Shown piece after piece: positions 1-10,612 of a DNA stretch of 64,000 bases. The first letter of the stretch is position 1, and every line of letters starts with the position of its first letter. Under the pieces are notes generated by a model. It did not search any database. It was not told the origin of the DNA and saw only the letters and a list, made by a program, of their open reading frames with translations. Position numbers and translations under genes: made by a program. The stretch is from Rugalucina vietnamica (lineage: Eukaryota; Mollusca; Bivalvia; Lucinida; Lucinidae): assembly GCA_964017185.1 (NCBI GenBank), contig OZ024883.1, forward strand, positions 42,152,395-42,216,394, read 5' to 3'.

Positions 1-59
1 TTTACCCAAAGTGAAGTTTCATTAATTTGCACACCACACATGGTCAGAAGTATGAAAAA

Positions 60-240
60 CACAAGGTCTAAATCACGTCTTGATTACGACGTCTAACTGA
101 CGAACTAGTTTGACGTCAAAACAACGTCCAATCCAGACGTCCAAAAGACGTCAGGAAATGACGTCTGATAGACGTTGGAAATTGGTTATATGACGTCGCG
201 ACCAAAATATAACCAATATCTGACGTCAAACAGACGTCAG
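60..240. repeat. GACGTC-rich palindromic repeat
   Basis: Eight GACGTC hexamers lie at 88, 112, 136, 147, 160, 192, 222 and 233. They include two full TGACGTCA octamers (CRE-like, at 111 and 221) and further ACGTC/ACGTT half-sites. An inverted repeat ATTGGTTATAT (181-191) / ATATAACCAAT (207-217) sits inside. It is probably a MITE-like palindrome; any regulatory meaning is unproven. Confidence 0.7.
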
Positions 241-300
241 GTGCCTGCTGGGGTTGGTTTACTGTGCAATAAATACCACACTCACTAACTTCACCAACTA

Positions 301-914
301 CTGAGTTGGAAATTTGCATGTTTTTTTATAGCACAAGGTTACACCAGTCTTATAAGCCTACGGTTTTCTACAGAAAAGCAGTGCATTTGGGGCACCTAGA
401 TACCTCAAATAAGAAAATGACAATCAAATAGAATGGTACTCATCAAAGGAGAACCTGATAAAAAAGTAAATATAAAGAAGGATTGGAAACTGCCAAAATC
501 ATAAACAAACACCATCAGCAAAGCCCTTCCCAAAGTCCCAACCACATCACCAGCAATTAAACAACAACAACAACAGATAAAAATGCCCAGCTGCTTTGGC
601 AATTGGATGACATGAGCTGTGCTTTTCCACCACACTGTGGGGACAGTGCTAAATTTAAGATAAGCTCCTCTGTGCCCTGGCCGCATGTATCTCCTAATGA
701 GGACAGGGTTTTTGCAGTTAATACTGGTGCAAATTTAAAATTGACACCAAATCTAGAAACAGAATTAATCACAAGTCAGAACAAGTATTGCAAAGTCTTG
801 AAAAAGATGTACATTGTACACGTTTGCAAACTTTGAAAAGGTATATATGAAATAAAGGCCAAATATTCTATCAGAAAATGAATATTCTATGGCCACCAAA
901 CACAGCTCTTTCAG
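301..914. other. No gene recognised
   Basis: Open frames on both strands across 557-836 (up to 77 codons) have no recognisable motif, no matching splice context and ordinary AT-rich composition. Nothing else is seen. Confidence 0.6.
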
Positions 915-3031
915 TATATGAGTCAATGTCAAAATTTGTCAAATTTTGAATGTGGGAAAAAATAAAAAGCGCCTGAAAGAAAGTTAAAAATTTTTTGTGT
1001 GAAAGTAACAAGCTAACCCTAAAGTAATCAAAACAAACTAAACGTAATCTTAACAACCAATCAGATTACTTAAATAGATCGTCAAAAGTCACATGACCAG
1101 GAAAAATGTCCATACCATAACAAATTTTAAATTGTGTTTTTTCTTTTAAATATGCAACAACTTTTTATTTCTGATGTATGCAATCTAATAAACAGATTGT
1201 TTCTGCACATGTACTGAAGAAAAAAATCTACAGCTGTAATGATAGTGGAAAAAAACAGTGATCATACAAGCAAAAACGACTTTTTACAGATTTTAGATGT
1301 TTTCCGCTTTAAATAACATTTTTAAAAAGCATGTTGCTATACAACAACAATACTGCAGACAATTTATTCATCTTGATAATATTGATTTTGTGGTAATGAT
1401 CCACATGAAGTCTTTATAAAGAACTTATTTTCAGAAATTTATTACTGTTACGGTACTGGACAAGATGCATGTTACGGTATGGACATTTTTGACTTTAGGC
1501 ACAAATATGTTGCTAAATGAAGACAGTGATTAAGAAAGATGTTTATTTATTTTCACCGATGAATCCTCTTAAAATGAATGCAAAAGAATGTAAAAATAGA
1601 AAAGCAACTAATAAAATGTTACACAGTATATTCTTTTCTTATGTTGTTACCATATGGACATTCTCTGTTGCGGTATGGACAAGATCTTATACTGATAAAA
1701 TCGTTATGGTATGGACATTTTTAGAATAAATATCATTGCTTGCCTTTTTGACAGCAATACAGGCAAGTATGATTGAATGATATAACAAGTATTTAATCTT
1801 TTGGTATCTTCTATGGTGATTTAAGTCTAATAAGTTTTGTTAGTTTTCTGGTACAGTTAAACATTTTGAGATATCGTTACGGTATGGACCAGCATGTTGC
1901 GGTATGGACATAACACATTTTGTAGGAAATAATTGTTCTCAATCATAATCCTGATAGCTTTCTTTTTCAATAAAATAATATATTTTACATGCCATACAAT
2001 TGTATTGCTTCTAGTTTCGATTTCCAAAAAGGCATGGTATTTCACCAAAATGTCTTTACCGTAACGGAATAATTCCTATGAACGTATTTGTCTAAAAATT
2101 TCATTTATAAAATTGGGTTTTAATAATCCTATTACTCTAATTGAAACAAGTTACAGTTTCTCATAGCAAATATATCTACATAAATAACACACAGGTTAAT
2201 TTATTTTGCTGTTTATCAGTTGATGTCCATACCGTAACAATACGAGTCCTTACCATAACATTTTATTTTGTTACGGTAAGGACTGTTATGGTAAGGACAT
2301 ATTTTAAGTAATTTCTACCTTAAATGATAGTAATGCATTAAAGCACGGTAGCAAAAGTGGTTTGCTATCGAGAAAAGATAATTGGATCAATATGTCAGAA
2401 TCAGACCTTTTTCAAAGTATTCACTGTGCTTATATCTCGTTACGTTCAGTGGACACACAAAACATATACTCTTCTGGGCTTACTCACTGAAACAGTATTT
2501 TCCTTGAGCAGTTCAGTAGCAGCATTTCAAAACACATGCAGTGCTTGTAAATTATAGAAAGTGCCCAGTGAGCATGACAGATAACCAGATTTGCCAACAT
2601 GAGGGATCCTATATTATTTTGTCGATTTATCACTGCGTTACGGTAAGGACATAAATCCAGGGACGGATTTATTATTGCCAAAAAATATGAAAAATAAAAT
2701 GAAATATCCCATTTTGAAACCTCTTATATTTACCTTAATAATGTTCTTTTTGATACAACCAGTCAAAACTACCCAAATATTTACAGCGACTTGCAAAAGT
2801 TTTGCTGAATCTTCAATTTTTTTCGAGGGACAGGCAAAAATGATGAAAAATGAGGTTTTAAATCTGGAAAAAAGGTATTTCTACACCAATCAAATACTGT
2901 TTTATCATTTACTATTTTTAAGCATGATCAGTTGTATCATATGAAAAAATTCAAATCACGATCTGGTAAGTGGTTTTCATAAAATATTGAGAAGACAAGA
3001 ATTTTGACAAATTTTGACATTGACTCATATA
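915..3031. mobile_element. TIR-bounded element carrying a dispersed motif
   Basis: A perfect 29-bp inverted repeat, TATATGAGTCAATGTCAAAA (first 20 bases), lies at 915-943 and, inverted, at 3003-3031, giving a 2.1-kb unit that may have TA target duplications. No transposase reading frame is seen. About 13 copies of a 14-16-bp motif close to GTTACGGTAWGGACAT lie inside in both orientations, near 1105, 1447, 1471, 1646, 1667, 1703, 1876, 1896, 2051, 2225, 2246, 2270, 2285 and 2637. Sequence between motifs is unique and AT-rich. It could be a non-autonomous DNA transposon, or the ends could be two solo MITE ends. Confidence 0.55.
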
Positions 3032-3337
3032 AGCAAATAAAGAAAGTTTAGTTTGAAAACTACTGCAGTGCAGCACTGAGGGTGTTTCACAACACACAAG
3101 TAAACATGTTTTTTCCCACTTATCATAGTGATTTTCTGTATTTCATAAAGATTTGGTTATGAAAATATTTCTCCACCAATCCAGCAAGAGCTTTTGTCTC
3201 TTACTGGTAGTTGCAATGTGACAGTTGAACATGCACTTAAAGCTGGTAATCTGCTTTCTCTGAGAGGCCTGTCCAAGAAAAGTTAGGTAACTGACCTACA
3301 CTGTTGACAAAAATTGATCAAATTAGTAAGAAAAAAA

Positions 3338-3577
3338 TTAGCCGCATAATGAGAAAACGAACAATGTGGTTTCCGATCAGGTCCAACACAAACCTAGCTG
3401 TACCCCCATAGAAGATGGCTAGAGGCTGCAAATTTTGGATTAGAAAGTTGAGGAATTGTTTGTACTATCCCTGCAGTGAAAACAAAGGTGCTGATCAGCT
3501 GTGCAGTTACTGCACAGCTGATCTGCAGCTTTGTTTTCGCATAATGCAGATTGTTGGATTTCTTATGCGGCAGCTCA
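3338..3577 (+). mobile_element. GAGCC MITE, copy 1
   Basis: A roughly 235-bp non-autonomous DNA element. Ends are near TGAGCCGC/GCGGCTCA, and it has an internal hairpin AAAACAAAGGYGCTGATCAG ... CTTTGTTTTCGC. Arm class is TGTGC/GCACA around an AGTTACT loop. It ends 58 bp before the exon 1 start codon. Confidence 0.85.
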
Positions 3578-3634
3578 AATGTTGTATCGCTTGCATTATG
3601 AGAGTATTTTTATCCCATATGTTAGGCAATTTAA

Positions 3635-3763
3635 ATGATGGAGAATGAGGGTGGTGGTGGTTTATTCCCGGAGCTGAACACGGACAGTGATATAACGCTA
3701 CAACAGCTAGACCTAGACCAGCTGAGACATGACAGACTTGAGAGAAATAAGGCCATCATGCAG
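3635..3763 (+). CDS. IQCJ-SCHIP1: SCHIP1 homologue, coding exon 1
   Basis: First coding exon of the long IQ-containing schwannomin-interacting protein, a cortical and axon-initial-segment scaffold in vertebrates that binds merlin and ankyrin-linked complexes. It holds 43 codons, starting MMENEGGGGLFPELN and ending LERNKAIMQ. The reading frame is closed by a TAA directly before the first ATG, so this ATG is the likely start. The two ATGs are adjacent and either could serve. The exon ends in phase 0 at CAG|GTAATG, and its acidic, leucine-rich sequence joins in frame to exon 2. Vertebrate IQCJ has no obvious counterpart to this N-terminus, so the assignment rests on splicing continuity with exons 3-6. 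A palindromic MITE ends 58 bp upstream, so the promoter or 5' UTR is partly repeat-derived. A decayed copy of this exon follows 185 bp later, which supports the exon as a real ancestral unit. Confidence 0.7.
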
Positions 3764-3775
3764 GTAATGTTACAA

Positions 3776-3943
3776 TGTAATACCACAGTGCAATTTTAGT
3801 GTGTAATGCCACAGTGCAATTTTAGTGTGTAATGCCACAGTGCAATTTTAGTGTGTAATGCCACAGTGCAATTTCAGTGTGTAATGCCACAGTGCAATTT
3901 TAGTGTGTAATGCCACAGTGCAATTTTAGTGTGTAATGCCACA
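3776..3943. repeat. 26-bp tandem array directly after exon 1 donor
   Basis: About six head-to-tail units of TGTAATGCCACAGTGCAATT plus TTAGTG (26 bp). They begin 12 bp after the exon 1 splice donor and look derived from the donor-proximal intron sequence (GTAATGTTACAATGTAATACCACAG-like). Scattered diverged units continue to about 4580. The array separates exon 1 from its decayed duplicate. Confidence 0.9.
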
Positions 3944-3948
3944 GGTTT

Positions 3949-4037
3949 AACATGGACAGTGATATTACACAACAGTGGCTAGACCTGGACCAGCTAAGAC
4001 ATGAGGCAGACTCGAGAGAAATAAGGTCATCCTGCAG
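3949..4037 (+). pseudogene. Decayed tandem duplicate of SCHIP1 exon 1
   Basis: Matches exon 1 from its NTDSD codons through its 3' end, including a donor-like CTGCAG|GTGATG. Shared stretches include GGACAGTGATAT, GCTAGACCT, GACCAGCT and GAGAGAAATAAGG. Relative to exon 1 it carries a two-base gain (GACATGAGGCAGACTCGAG against GACATGACAGACTTGAG), which shifts the frame, and it lacks the MMENEGGGG start region. It is therefore a relic of a local exon duplication and not a usable exon, although its donor could still act as a cryptic splice site. Confidence 0.8.
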
Positions 4038-4126
4038 GTGATGCTACAGTGAAATGTGACATTGAAATGCTGTAGGGTAATGCCAAATTGTATAACTATG
4101 CCACATTTCAACGCTACTCAGTGAAA

Positions 4127-4362
4127 TGAGCCGCCTCGTGGGAAAACCAACAATGTGGTTTCCGAACAGGTCTGACACAAACCGGCCTGTAAAGCTACAG
4201 AAGCAGGCTAGAAGCTTGAAATTTTGGATTTAAGTAGAAGAGGAATTGTACTATCCGAGTAGCGAAAACAAAGGCGCTGATCAGCTTCGCGGTTACCGTG
4301 AAGCTGATCTGCGCCTTTGTTTTCGCCTATGCAGATTGTTGGTTTTCCCATGGGGCAGCTCA
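4127..4362 (+). mobile_element. GAGCC MITE, copy 2
   Basis: In intron 1. Hairpin arm class is TTCGC/GTGAA, with one mismatch. AAAT flanks both ends and may be the target duplication. Confidence 0.85.
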
Positions 4363-4601
4363 AATGTTTCAGTCAGTTCTTCAGAGTGCAATACTTATAA
4401 ATACAGTGTAATGCCACATGGTAATTTAATAAGTAAAGTACTTATGTGGTGGTGTTTGTATGTCACATCCCTCTCAACAGCTAATGTCATATAGAGATGG
4501 CTAAAAAATGCTAAAATCATTAATTTATATCACAGTGTAATGCTGCAGAATAATACCACAGTTAAATGTGCCAAATAATGCAAAGTGAGCTGTAATTTCA
4601 G

Positions 4602-4649
4602 GCTGTCAGTCCATCTGTTGCTGCGCATGTGCTTCATGAAGATTATCAG
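4602..4649 (+). CDS. IQCJ-SCHIP1: SCHIP1 homologue, coding exon 2
   Basis: A 16-codon micro-exon reading AVSPSVAAHVLHEDYQ, bounded by acceptor TAATTTCAG and donor CAG|GTTTGT. Both ends are phase 0, so inclusion or skipping keeps the frame between exons 1 and 3. No domain is visible; it is a short linker ahead of the first IQ motif. It is called from the clean splice sites and in-frame joining. Its short length makes it less certain than exons 3-6. It may be cassette-regulated because it is 48 bp and symmetrical in phase. Confidence 0.6.
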
Positions 4650-4707
4650 GTTTGTAGATTTATTTTGCAAGTTTGTAAGTATAGAAATTCTAATTCAGAA
4701 GTTCTGT

Positions 4708-4900
4708 GGTGGCCCCATGGCTGAGTGGTTTTAAGAGCACTGATTTTATTACCGCGCTTAATCATTCAATCGTCTCACTGCTATATCTGGTGTGGGTCCA
4801 AGTCCTGTATTGGACACATGTTCTGCCTGCGGGTGTGCCAGGTGGTTTTTCTCAGGGTTTTCTCCCATTTCCACTCCACCTACTGATACATGTAAGTCTG
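4708..4900 (+). mobile_element. tRNA-derived SINE, Leu/Ser-like head
   Basis: Begins GGCCCCATGGCTGAGTGG, an A-box-bearing tRNA-Leu/Ser-like head, with the B box degenerate near GGTGTGGGTCCAAGTCC. The body, GTGTGCCAGGTGGTTTTTCT, is shared with other copies near 28172, 31200, 33558 and 61268. In intron 2, followed by a G tract. Confidence 0.75.
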
Positions 4901-5312
4901 TCTCAACTTGATTAAAAAAGGGGGGGGGATTCTGTGTCTTGTAATTCTCAATAGCAAAGAAAATGGTGCTATCAGAACCAAAATCTAGCCTTATACAACA
5001 AAAATTACTAGTACAAGTAAGCAGCTCTTTCCAAAGCGATGGCCACTCAGCTACCTAAAAGGCTAAATATCGTCTAAACAAAAAGTGAAAACAATATAGA
5101 ACTAATGCAGAATCAAGAACACAAAACCACAACAGAAGCACTTGTAAATTGGTCAGTAAGACCGAAGAGAGTGTTGGCACAGTTTTATGGGTTTCAATTT
5201 TTCCCATGATGTTCTGACGGAACAAAGCCACCAATAAATTTAATGGAGAGAAAAATTAATGTTTCAAAGCATTTCTTCAAAACAAAATCTACCATATATC
5301 TTTTCTTTACAG

Positions 5313-5429
5313 GGAGGACATGCTAATGAGAGCCCAGAAGCTGATGCTGCAGTTTGTATACAGAGATGGTTTAGGGGCTTTAGAGGACGAAAAATCTATG
5401 CCGAAAAACTGTTTGAATGCTTTGAAAAG
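5313..5429 (+). CDS. IQCJ-SCHIP1: SCHIP1 homologue, coding exon 3 (first IQ motif)
   Basis: Thirty-nine codons after a strong acceptor (CTTTTCTTTACAG) and ending FEK|GTATAG in phase 0. It encodes GGHANESPEADAAV followed by IQRWFRGFRGRK, a full IQxxxRGxxxR calmodulin-binding motif, then an amphipathic stretch IYAEKLFECFEK. The family's known IQ motif lies later (exon 6), so this protein has a second, upstream IQ helix that human IQCJ appears to lack. The expected role is binding of apo-calmodulin or a myosin-light-chain-like partner at the N-terminus. The motif itself is unambiguous; the assignment to this gene follows from splicing into exons 4 and 5. Confidence 0.8.
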
Positions 5430-5659
5430 GTATAGCTAACATCACATGGTAGTGATTTTATTTTCTTAAATCGAAAATCTACAACAAATATCAGCTTTTC
5501 AGTATTTCAACATTTCTAGTTCCTGTTTCATAGTGAATTATTTTTCTCCGTTTTCTCCGTTTCTTCTTTTTCGTGAAAATTGGGAATATAAATCACATCC
5601 AAAAACTATGATATGGGTAAGATTTCCCTTTGGTCAATAATCAGTGCTTTTGCAGTTTT

Positions 5660-5850
5660 TGTACACACACAAGTTATCCAGGGACAACCTATGCAACTGA
5701 GAACAACCAGTGGGAGAACAACTTACCAGAGTTCAGAAGGATCCAGGGCAAGTTATTCCCTATTGTCTCATATTGATTTCACTGTCTTGGTTGTTCTCAT
5801 TTGTGTAGTTTGTCGTGGAATAAGCGGTGTGATACATGGATAGTACAATA
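5660..5850. mobile_element. AACTGAGAACAACCA palindromic MITE
   Basis: The left part AACCTATGCAACTGAGAACA and right part TTGGTTGTTCTCATTTGTG are inverted. The same family recurs at about 45320-45545, 58900-58955 and 60835-60990. Intron 3. Confidence 0.55.
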
Positions 5851-5890
5851 CTGTTGCCTTCAGACCTTCTTTAAGGCTTTCCAAATGATT

Positions 5891-6126
5891 TGAGCCACCT
5901 CATGGGAAAACCAACAATCTGCATATGCAAAAACAAAGACGCAGATCAGCTTCGCGGTAAACGCGGAGCTGATCAGCGCCTTTGTTTTCGCTACACGGAT
6001 AGTACAATTCCTCTACTTTCTAAATCCAAAATTTCCAGTCTCTAGCCATCTTCTATGCTTGTACAGCCCGGATTGTGTCAGACCTGTTCGGAAACCACAT
6101 TGTTGGTTTTCCCACGAGGCGGCTCA
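5891..6126 (-). mobile_element. GAGCC MITE, copy 3, abutting exon 4
   Basis: Reverse orientation, hairpin arms TTCGCGG/CGCGGAG. It ends 17 bp upstream of exon 4, so it supplies the region where the branch point would be expected. Confidence 0.85.
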
Positions 6127-6143
6127 TTCCGTTTTGTTTACAG

Positions 6144-6208
6144 GAACAGGCAGAGCAGGCTGAGAAAGTCATGAAGCAAATGGAGGAGGGAGAACTTCTG
6201 GTTGAAAA
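6144..6208 (+). CDS. IQCJ-SCHIP1: SCHIP1 homologue, coding exon 4
   Basis: Sixty-five bases, acceptor TTTGTTTACAG, donor AA|GTAAGT in phase 2. It encodes EQAEQAEKVMKQMEEGELLVE plus two bases of the next codon, a charged helix continuing the helix after the first IQ motif. The split codon AA|T restores Asn across the junction and gives VENHQLEV. This matches the FENHQLAM block of human IQCJ and is the best single piece of evidence that exons 4 and 5 belong to this family. A palindromic MITE ends only 17 bp before the exon, so the branch point probably lies within MITE sequence. Confidence 0.85.
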
Positions 6209-6442
6209 GTAAGTTATGTTCATTTATTTCAAATTATTTCTTGCAAAAAAATCGAAGAGAGTGGCACTCCATGTGTCCTCAGATGCGAGAAATTACATGC
6301 AAAATACACAAACTTGAGCCAGGGAAATATGATTTTAGTCAGGGTATTGTCAGGGAGTTTTGCATCCCACAAATTACGGACAACCTGTAATTTATATTTT
6401 TAGGTCCTGTCTTTAGAGATTACCTTTGTTCAGAGATCACTC

Positions 6443-6676
6443 GAGCCGCATCATGAGAAAACCGGAGTTTCGTCTATGCCAAAAACAAAGGCGCAGATCA
6501 GCTTGGCAGTAACTGCTAAGCTGATCAATGCCTTTGTTTTCACTACACGGATAGTACAATTGCTCCTCTACTTATATCCAAAATTTCAAGCTTCTAGCCT
6601 GCTTCTGTGACTGTACAGGCCGATTTGTGTGGGACCTGGTCGGAAACCCTGAAGACCGGTTTTCTCGCGTTGCGGT
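6443..6676 (-). mobile_element. GAGCC MITE, copy 4
   Basis: Reverse orientation at the start of intron 4. Arms TTGGC/GCTAA are partly mismatched, an older copy. Confidence 0.8.
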
Positions 6677-6701
6677 TTACAGTTATCTCTTAAAAAGGGA
6701 A

Positions 6702-6855
6702 GTCTCTGTGGCGCAGTGGTTATGTCACTCACCTTGTAAACCAGGGGTCGCAGGTTTGATCCTGGACTTCTCCAGTCTGTCTGATGAGACTATAACCAAA
6801 GTTCCCATCTTGATATGACCGTAGCTATTGTGTTAAACCCCAAATCAACCAACCA
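6702..6855 (+). mobile_element. tRNA-derived SINE
   Basis: A box TGGCGCAGTGG and B box GGTCGCAGGTTTGATCC, then a body ending in an A-rich CCAACCAAAA tail. A head of the same type is at 47458. It is not a tRNA gene: no acceptor-stem closure is seen and the SINE body is attached. Confidence 0.8.
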
Positions 6856-9308
6856 AAATTGAAAAAAAAAATATAACTTGATGCTTACAAAATGGCAAAC
6901 AGTTCACTCCTAAGAGCAGCATGATCTAGGTCACAGTCAATATTGTTTGCTATACTTTCTGTAGATCTATCTGAAAATGTAGGAAACCATTATTACACAA
7001 AAAACATTCAATGTGGCTCTTTTATGGGGCAATTATTCTGTCTGCATCTCTGCTAAAAGACCTTATTAACGGTCATTAATGGCATCTGTGTTAATCTTAT
7101 AATTCTTTATTTGATCAATAAATTGACACCGAAGACCTATTAACACCAGAAATCAGCAGAGCTTGTGACGTCATGGCGAACAAGACTTGTCATTTAACGC
7201 TGTAAGCCACAGTTCTTTTAAATTTTTGAGCTTCGTCATGAACAAATCAGTCGATTTTGCTTCAGTTTTGCTTCAGTTTTATCGTCCTTTTTCGAAAGGC
7301 TGCAATGCTAAAGGTCAGTCAAACTGTACATGTATGCAGGAAATGAGCGAATCCATTTCCAAACATTTAATTTATCATGCAAGACACATTTATTTTATGT
7401 CACTCTTTGCAGAGAGTTTCCTCTTGAGGTTTATGTTATTGCTGCAGTAAGTTGTCATTTGACTCCTGCTTTCCCATCATTCTAATTATCTGCCAATCAG
7501 ATGGCAAAGAAAATCATCAATTCCAGCAGAGAGCAAATCGGCTGTCACATGACAAATTCAAGCATTTGAGCTTAGGAGACTCAAATCAGTGCTCGACCAG
7601 TGCTTGCTCAATGAGTAGCTAAGGGCTTAAGGTATCTTTTAGGTATTTTTTTAACATTAAAGCATCGGATAAGACTGATGGAATGCCCATACTGATCTGT
7701 GCCACCAATGAATACAAAGCTAAAATCATTTGTTTTGTCCCACTACAGCTCAAATAATAGAGGACAATTTCCAGAGAGCTCCTGTTTTCCAATACCAAAT
7801 ATGTCTTCCATGTAGACTGTGCAGCATTTTTTTTCTCCTCCTGAGTTCAGTTAGTCAATAAGTAGTATGACTCATGCAGAGTTCCAGTCTAGAAGATGTC
7901 TCATCACCTGTGGATATAAGATGAAATATGATTGGTCAGAAATATCACACCTGTTATGGAATGATGGATTTAATTGGTTATTAATGAGAACTGATTTAAA
8001 GTCTGCTGGAATTGCTGATGAAAGTTTATGATGTGACGGAATTTGCCGATAGCTATCAATACGTTTTTCTTTGATTTCTCTATCGGAAAAAAGGATTATA
8101 AATGGATTGGAAAAAGGGCTTGACATATGGAATTTTTCCATAAATGGGTAAAGGTAGGAAAAAAGAAGTTTTTAAGAATATTTAAACCTTTCTGTCTTAT
8201 AAATTGTCCAAATTACATACATGTATTAAAGTCTTACTTTGTTTTAGATTCATGTGTACATGCATATCTCTATAGATGGCAACTTTGAGCTTTGTTTTAT
8301 TCTGATAAAACATACAGTATTAAGACGCTAGGAATGATGAAGCCTTTTCCTAAATGAATGTTGAGAATTTCGCTTATGTAAGTGTTAGAAATTAGCCATA
8401 TTTGGGAAACTCATCACAAAAGTAACCGCTCACATTTTTACATGTATTTGATATTGGTCCCCCACAGCTACTGATAATTTATATCCCCTGAGACTGCATT
8501 TAAACTTGCACTTCCATTGATTCTTTTTGCTAGATAAAAGTTCCTCAAAGTCGATTATGTGATACTCCCTACATCATATGCATGGCCCATCTTTTAATTT
8601 AGGCATTTAGCACCAACATAACAATCCAGGGTAATGCCATTTAAGGTTACAATTCCCTTTGGGGACTTCCGTTTAAGGTCAACTGTTGGGCTTTTAATAA
8701 TTAATCAGTCTTCAATATGAATTGGCACTTGGTAAATGGTTGGTTATTTCCTGGCATGCCACAACCTCTATTAAGCTTATGGATATATGCCACAACAACT
8801 TTCAAGCTTATGGAGATATGCCACCTCTTTCAATCAAGGTTATGGATATATGCCTCCTCTTTCAAGCCTATTGAGATATGCCACTTTCAAGCTTATAATA
8901 TGCCACAACCACTTTCAAGCTTATGGAGATATGCCACAACTTCTTTCAAGCTTATAGAGATATGCCACCTCTTTCAAGCTTATGGAGATATGCCACCTCT
9001 TTCAAGCTTATGGAGATATGCCACAACAACTTTCAAGCTTATGGAGATATGCCATCTCTTTCAAGCTTATGGAGATATGCCTCCTCTTTCAAGCTTATGG
9101 AGATATGCCACAACCACTTTCAAGCTTATTGAGCTATGCCACAGCCACTTTCAAGCTTATGGAGATATGCCACAACCTCTTTCAAGCTTATGGAGATTTG
9201 CCAACTCTTTCAAGCTTATGGAGATATGCTACCTCTTTCAAGCATATAGAGATATGCCACCTCTTTCAAGCTTATGGAGATATGCCACAACCTTTTCCAA
9301 GCTTATTA

Positions 9309-10612
9309 TGTCTCCCCCCGACAGGGTCGGGAGACATATTGTTTTTCCCCATGCGTCTGTCCGTCCGTCTGTCCGTGCGTCCGTCCGTCTGTCCGTCACA
9401 AATCGTGTCCGCTCTATAACTTGAAAACCGTTAAAGATTTTTCAATGAAACTTGGTACACTTGTAAACCACGACGAGACAATGTGTCATGCACAAGAACC
9501 ATAACTAGCTTGAGTATTTTTGGAGTTATTTCCCTTTGATTATTTTTGATACAATTTCGTGTCCGCTGTATAACTTGAAAACCGTTAAAGATTTTTCAAT
9601 GAAACTTGGTACACTTGTAGACCACAACGAGATGATGTGTCATGCACAAGAACCATAACTCTGGCTTGAGTAGTTTTGGAGTTATTTCCCTTTGATTATT
9701 TTCGATACAATTTCGTGTCCGCTGTATAACTTGAAAACCGTTTAAGATTTTTCAATAAAACTTGGTACACTTATTGAGCATGATCAGACGATGTGTCATG
9801 CACAAGAACCATAACTCTGGCTTGAGTATTTTATGAGTTATTTCCCTTTGATTATTTTCCATACAATTTCGTGTCCGCTTTATAACTCGAAAATTGTAAG
9901 AGTTATTTCAATGAAACTTGGTACACTTATAAAGCACGATGAGATTACGTGTCGAGCTAAAGAACCATAACTCTTGCTTGCATATCTTTGGAGTAATTTC
10001 CCTTTGATTATTTTCCATACAATTTCGTGTCCACCCTATAACTGAGAAATTTCAGTGAAACTTGGTACACTTATAAAGCATGATGAGACGATGTGTCATG
10101 CACAAGAATTATAACTCTTGCATTCATATCTTTGGAGTTATTTCCCTTTGATTATTTTTCCATACAATTTCATGTCCACTCTATAACTTGAAAACCATAA
10201 GAAATATTTCAATGAAACTTGGTACACTTATAAAGCATGATGAGATGATGTGTCATGCTAAAGAACCATAACTCTTGCTTGCATATCTTTGGAGTTATTT
10301 CCCTTTGATTATTTTTCATTCAATTTCTTGTCTGCTCTATAACTCAAAAACCATTACAGATTTTTCAATGAAACATGGTACACTTATAAAGCATGATGCA
10401 CAAGAATCATTACTCTTGCTTTCGTATCTTTGGAGTTATTTCCCTTTGATTCCAAACACTTTCGTGCCCCCTCTATAACTTGAAAACCGTAAGAGATATT
10501 TCAATGAAACTTGGTACACTTATAAAACAGAATGACAGGATATGTGATGCACAAGAACTATAACTCTTGCTTGCATATTTTGGACATGCACGTAGAAAGG
10601 GGGGAGACATCA
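9309..10612 (+). mobile_element. Helitron-like element (GTCTCCCC family) in minisatellite
   Basis: The 5' end is a hairpin TCTCCCCCCGACAGGGTCGG followed by GAGACATATTG and a TCCG-rich stretch. The core has eight units of about 134-159 bp starting at CGTGTCCGCTCTATAACTTG, and the 3' end is GGGGGGAGACAT. No coding capacity. The architecture (short ends, tandem core) resembles bivalve pearl-type non-autonomous Helitrons. The surrounding minisatellite continues on both sides, so the element arrived after the array formed. Confidence 0.75.

Noticed and set aside
8717-9424. A 235-codon frame and its overlapping frames at 8923, 8982, 10725 and 10933
   Set aside because: Pure translation of the 28-31-bp minisatellite, running into a Helitron-like element.
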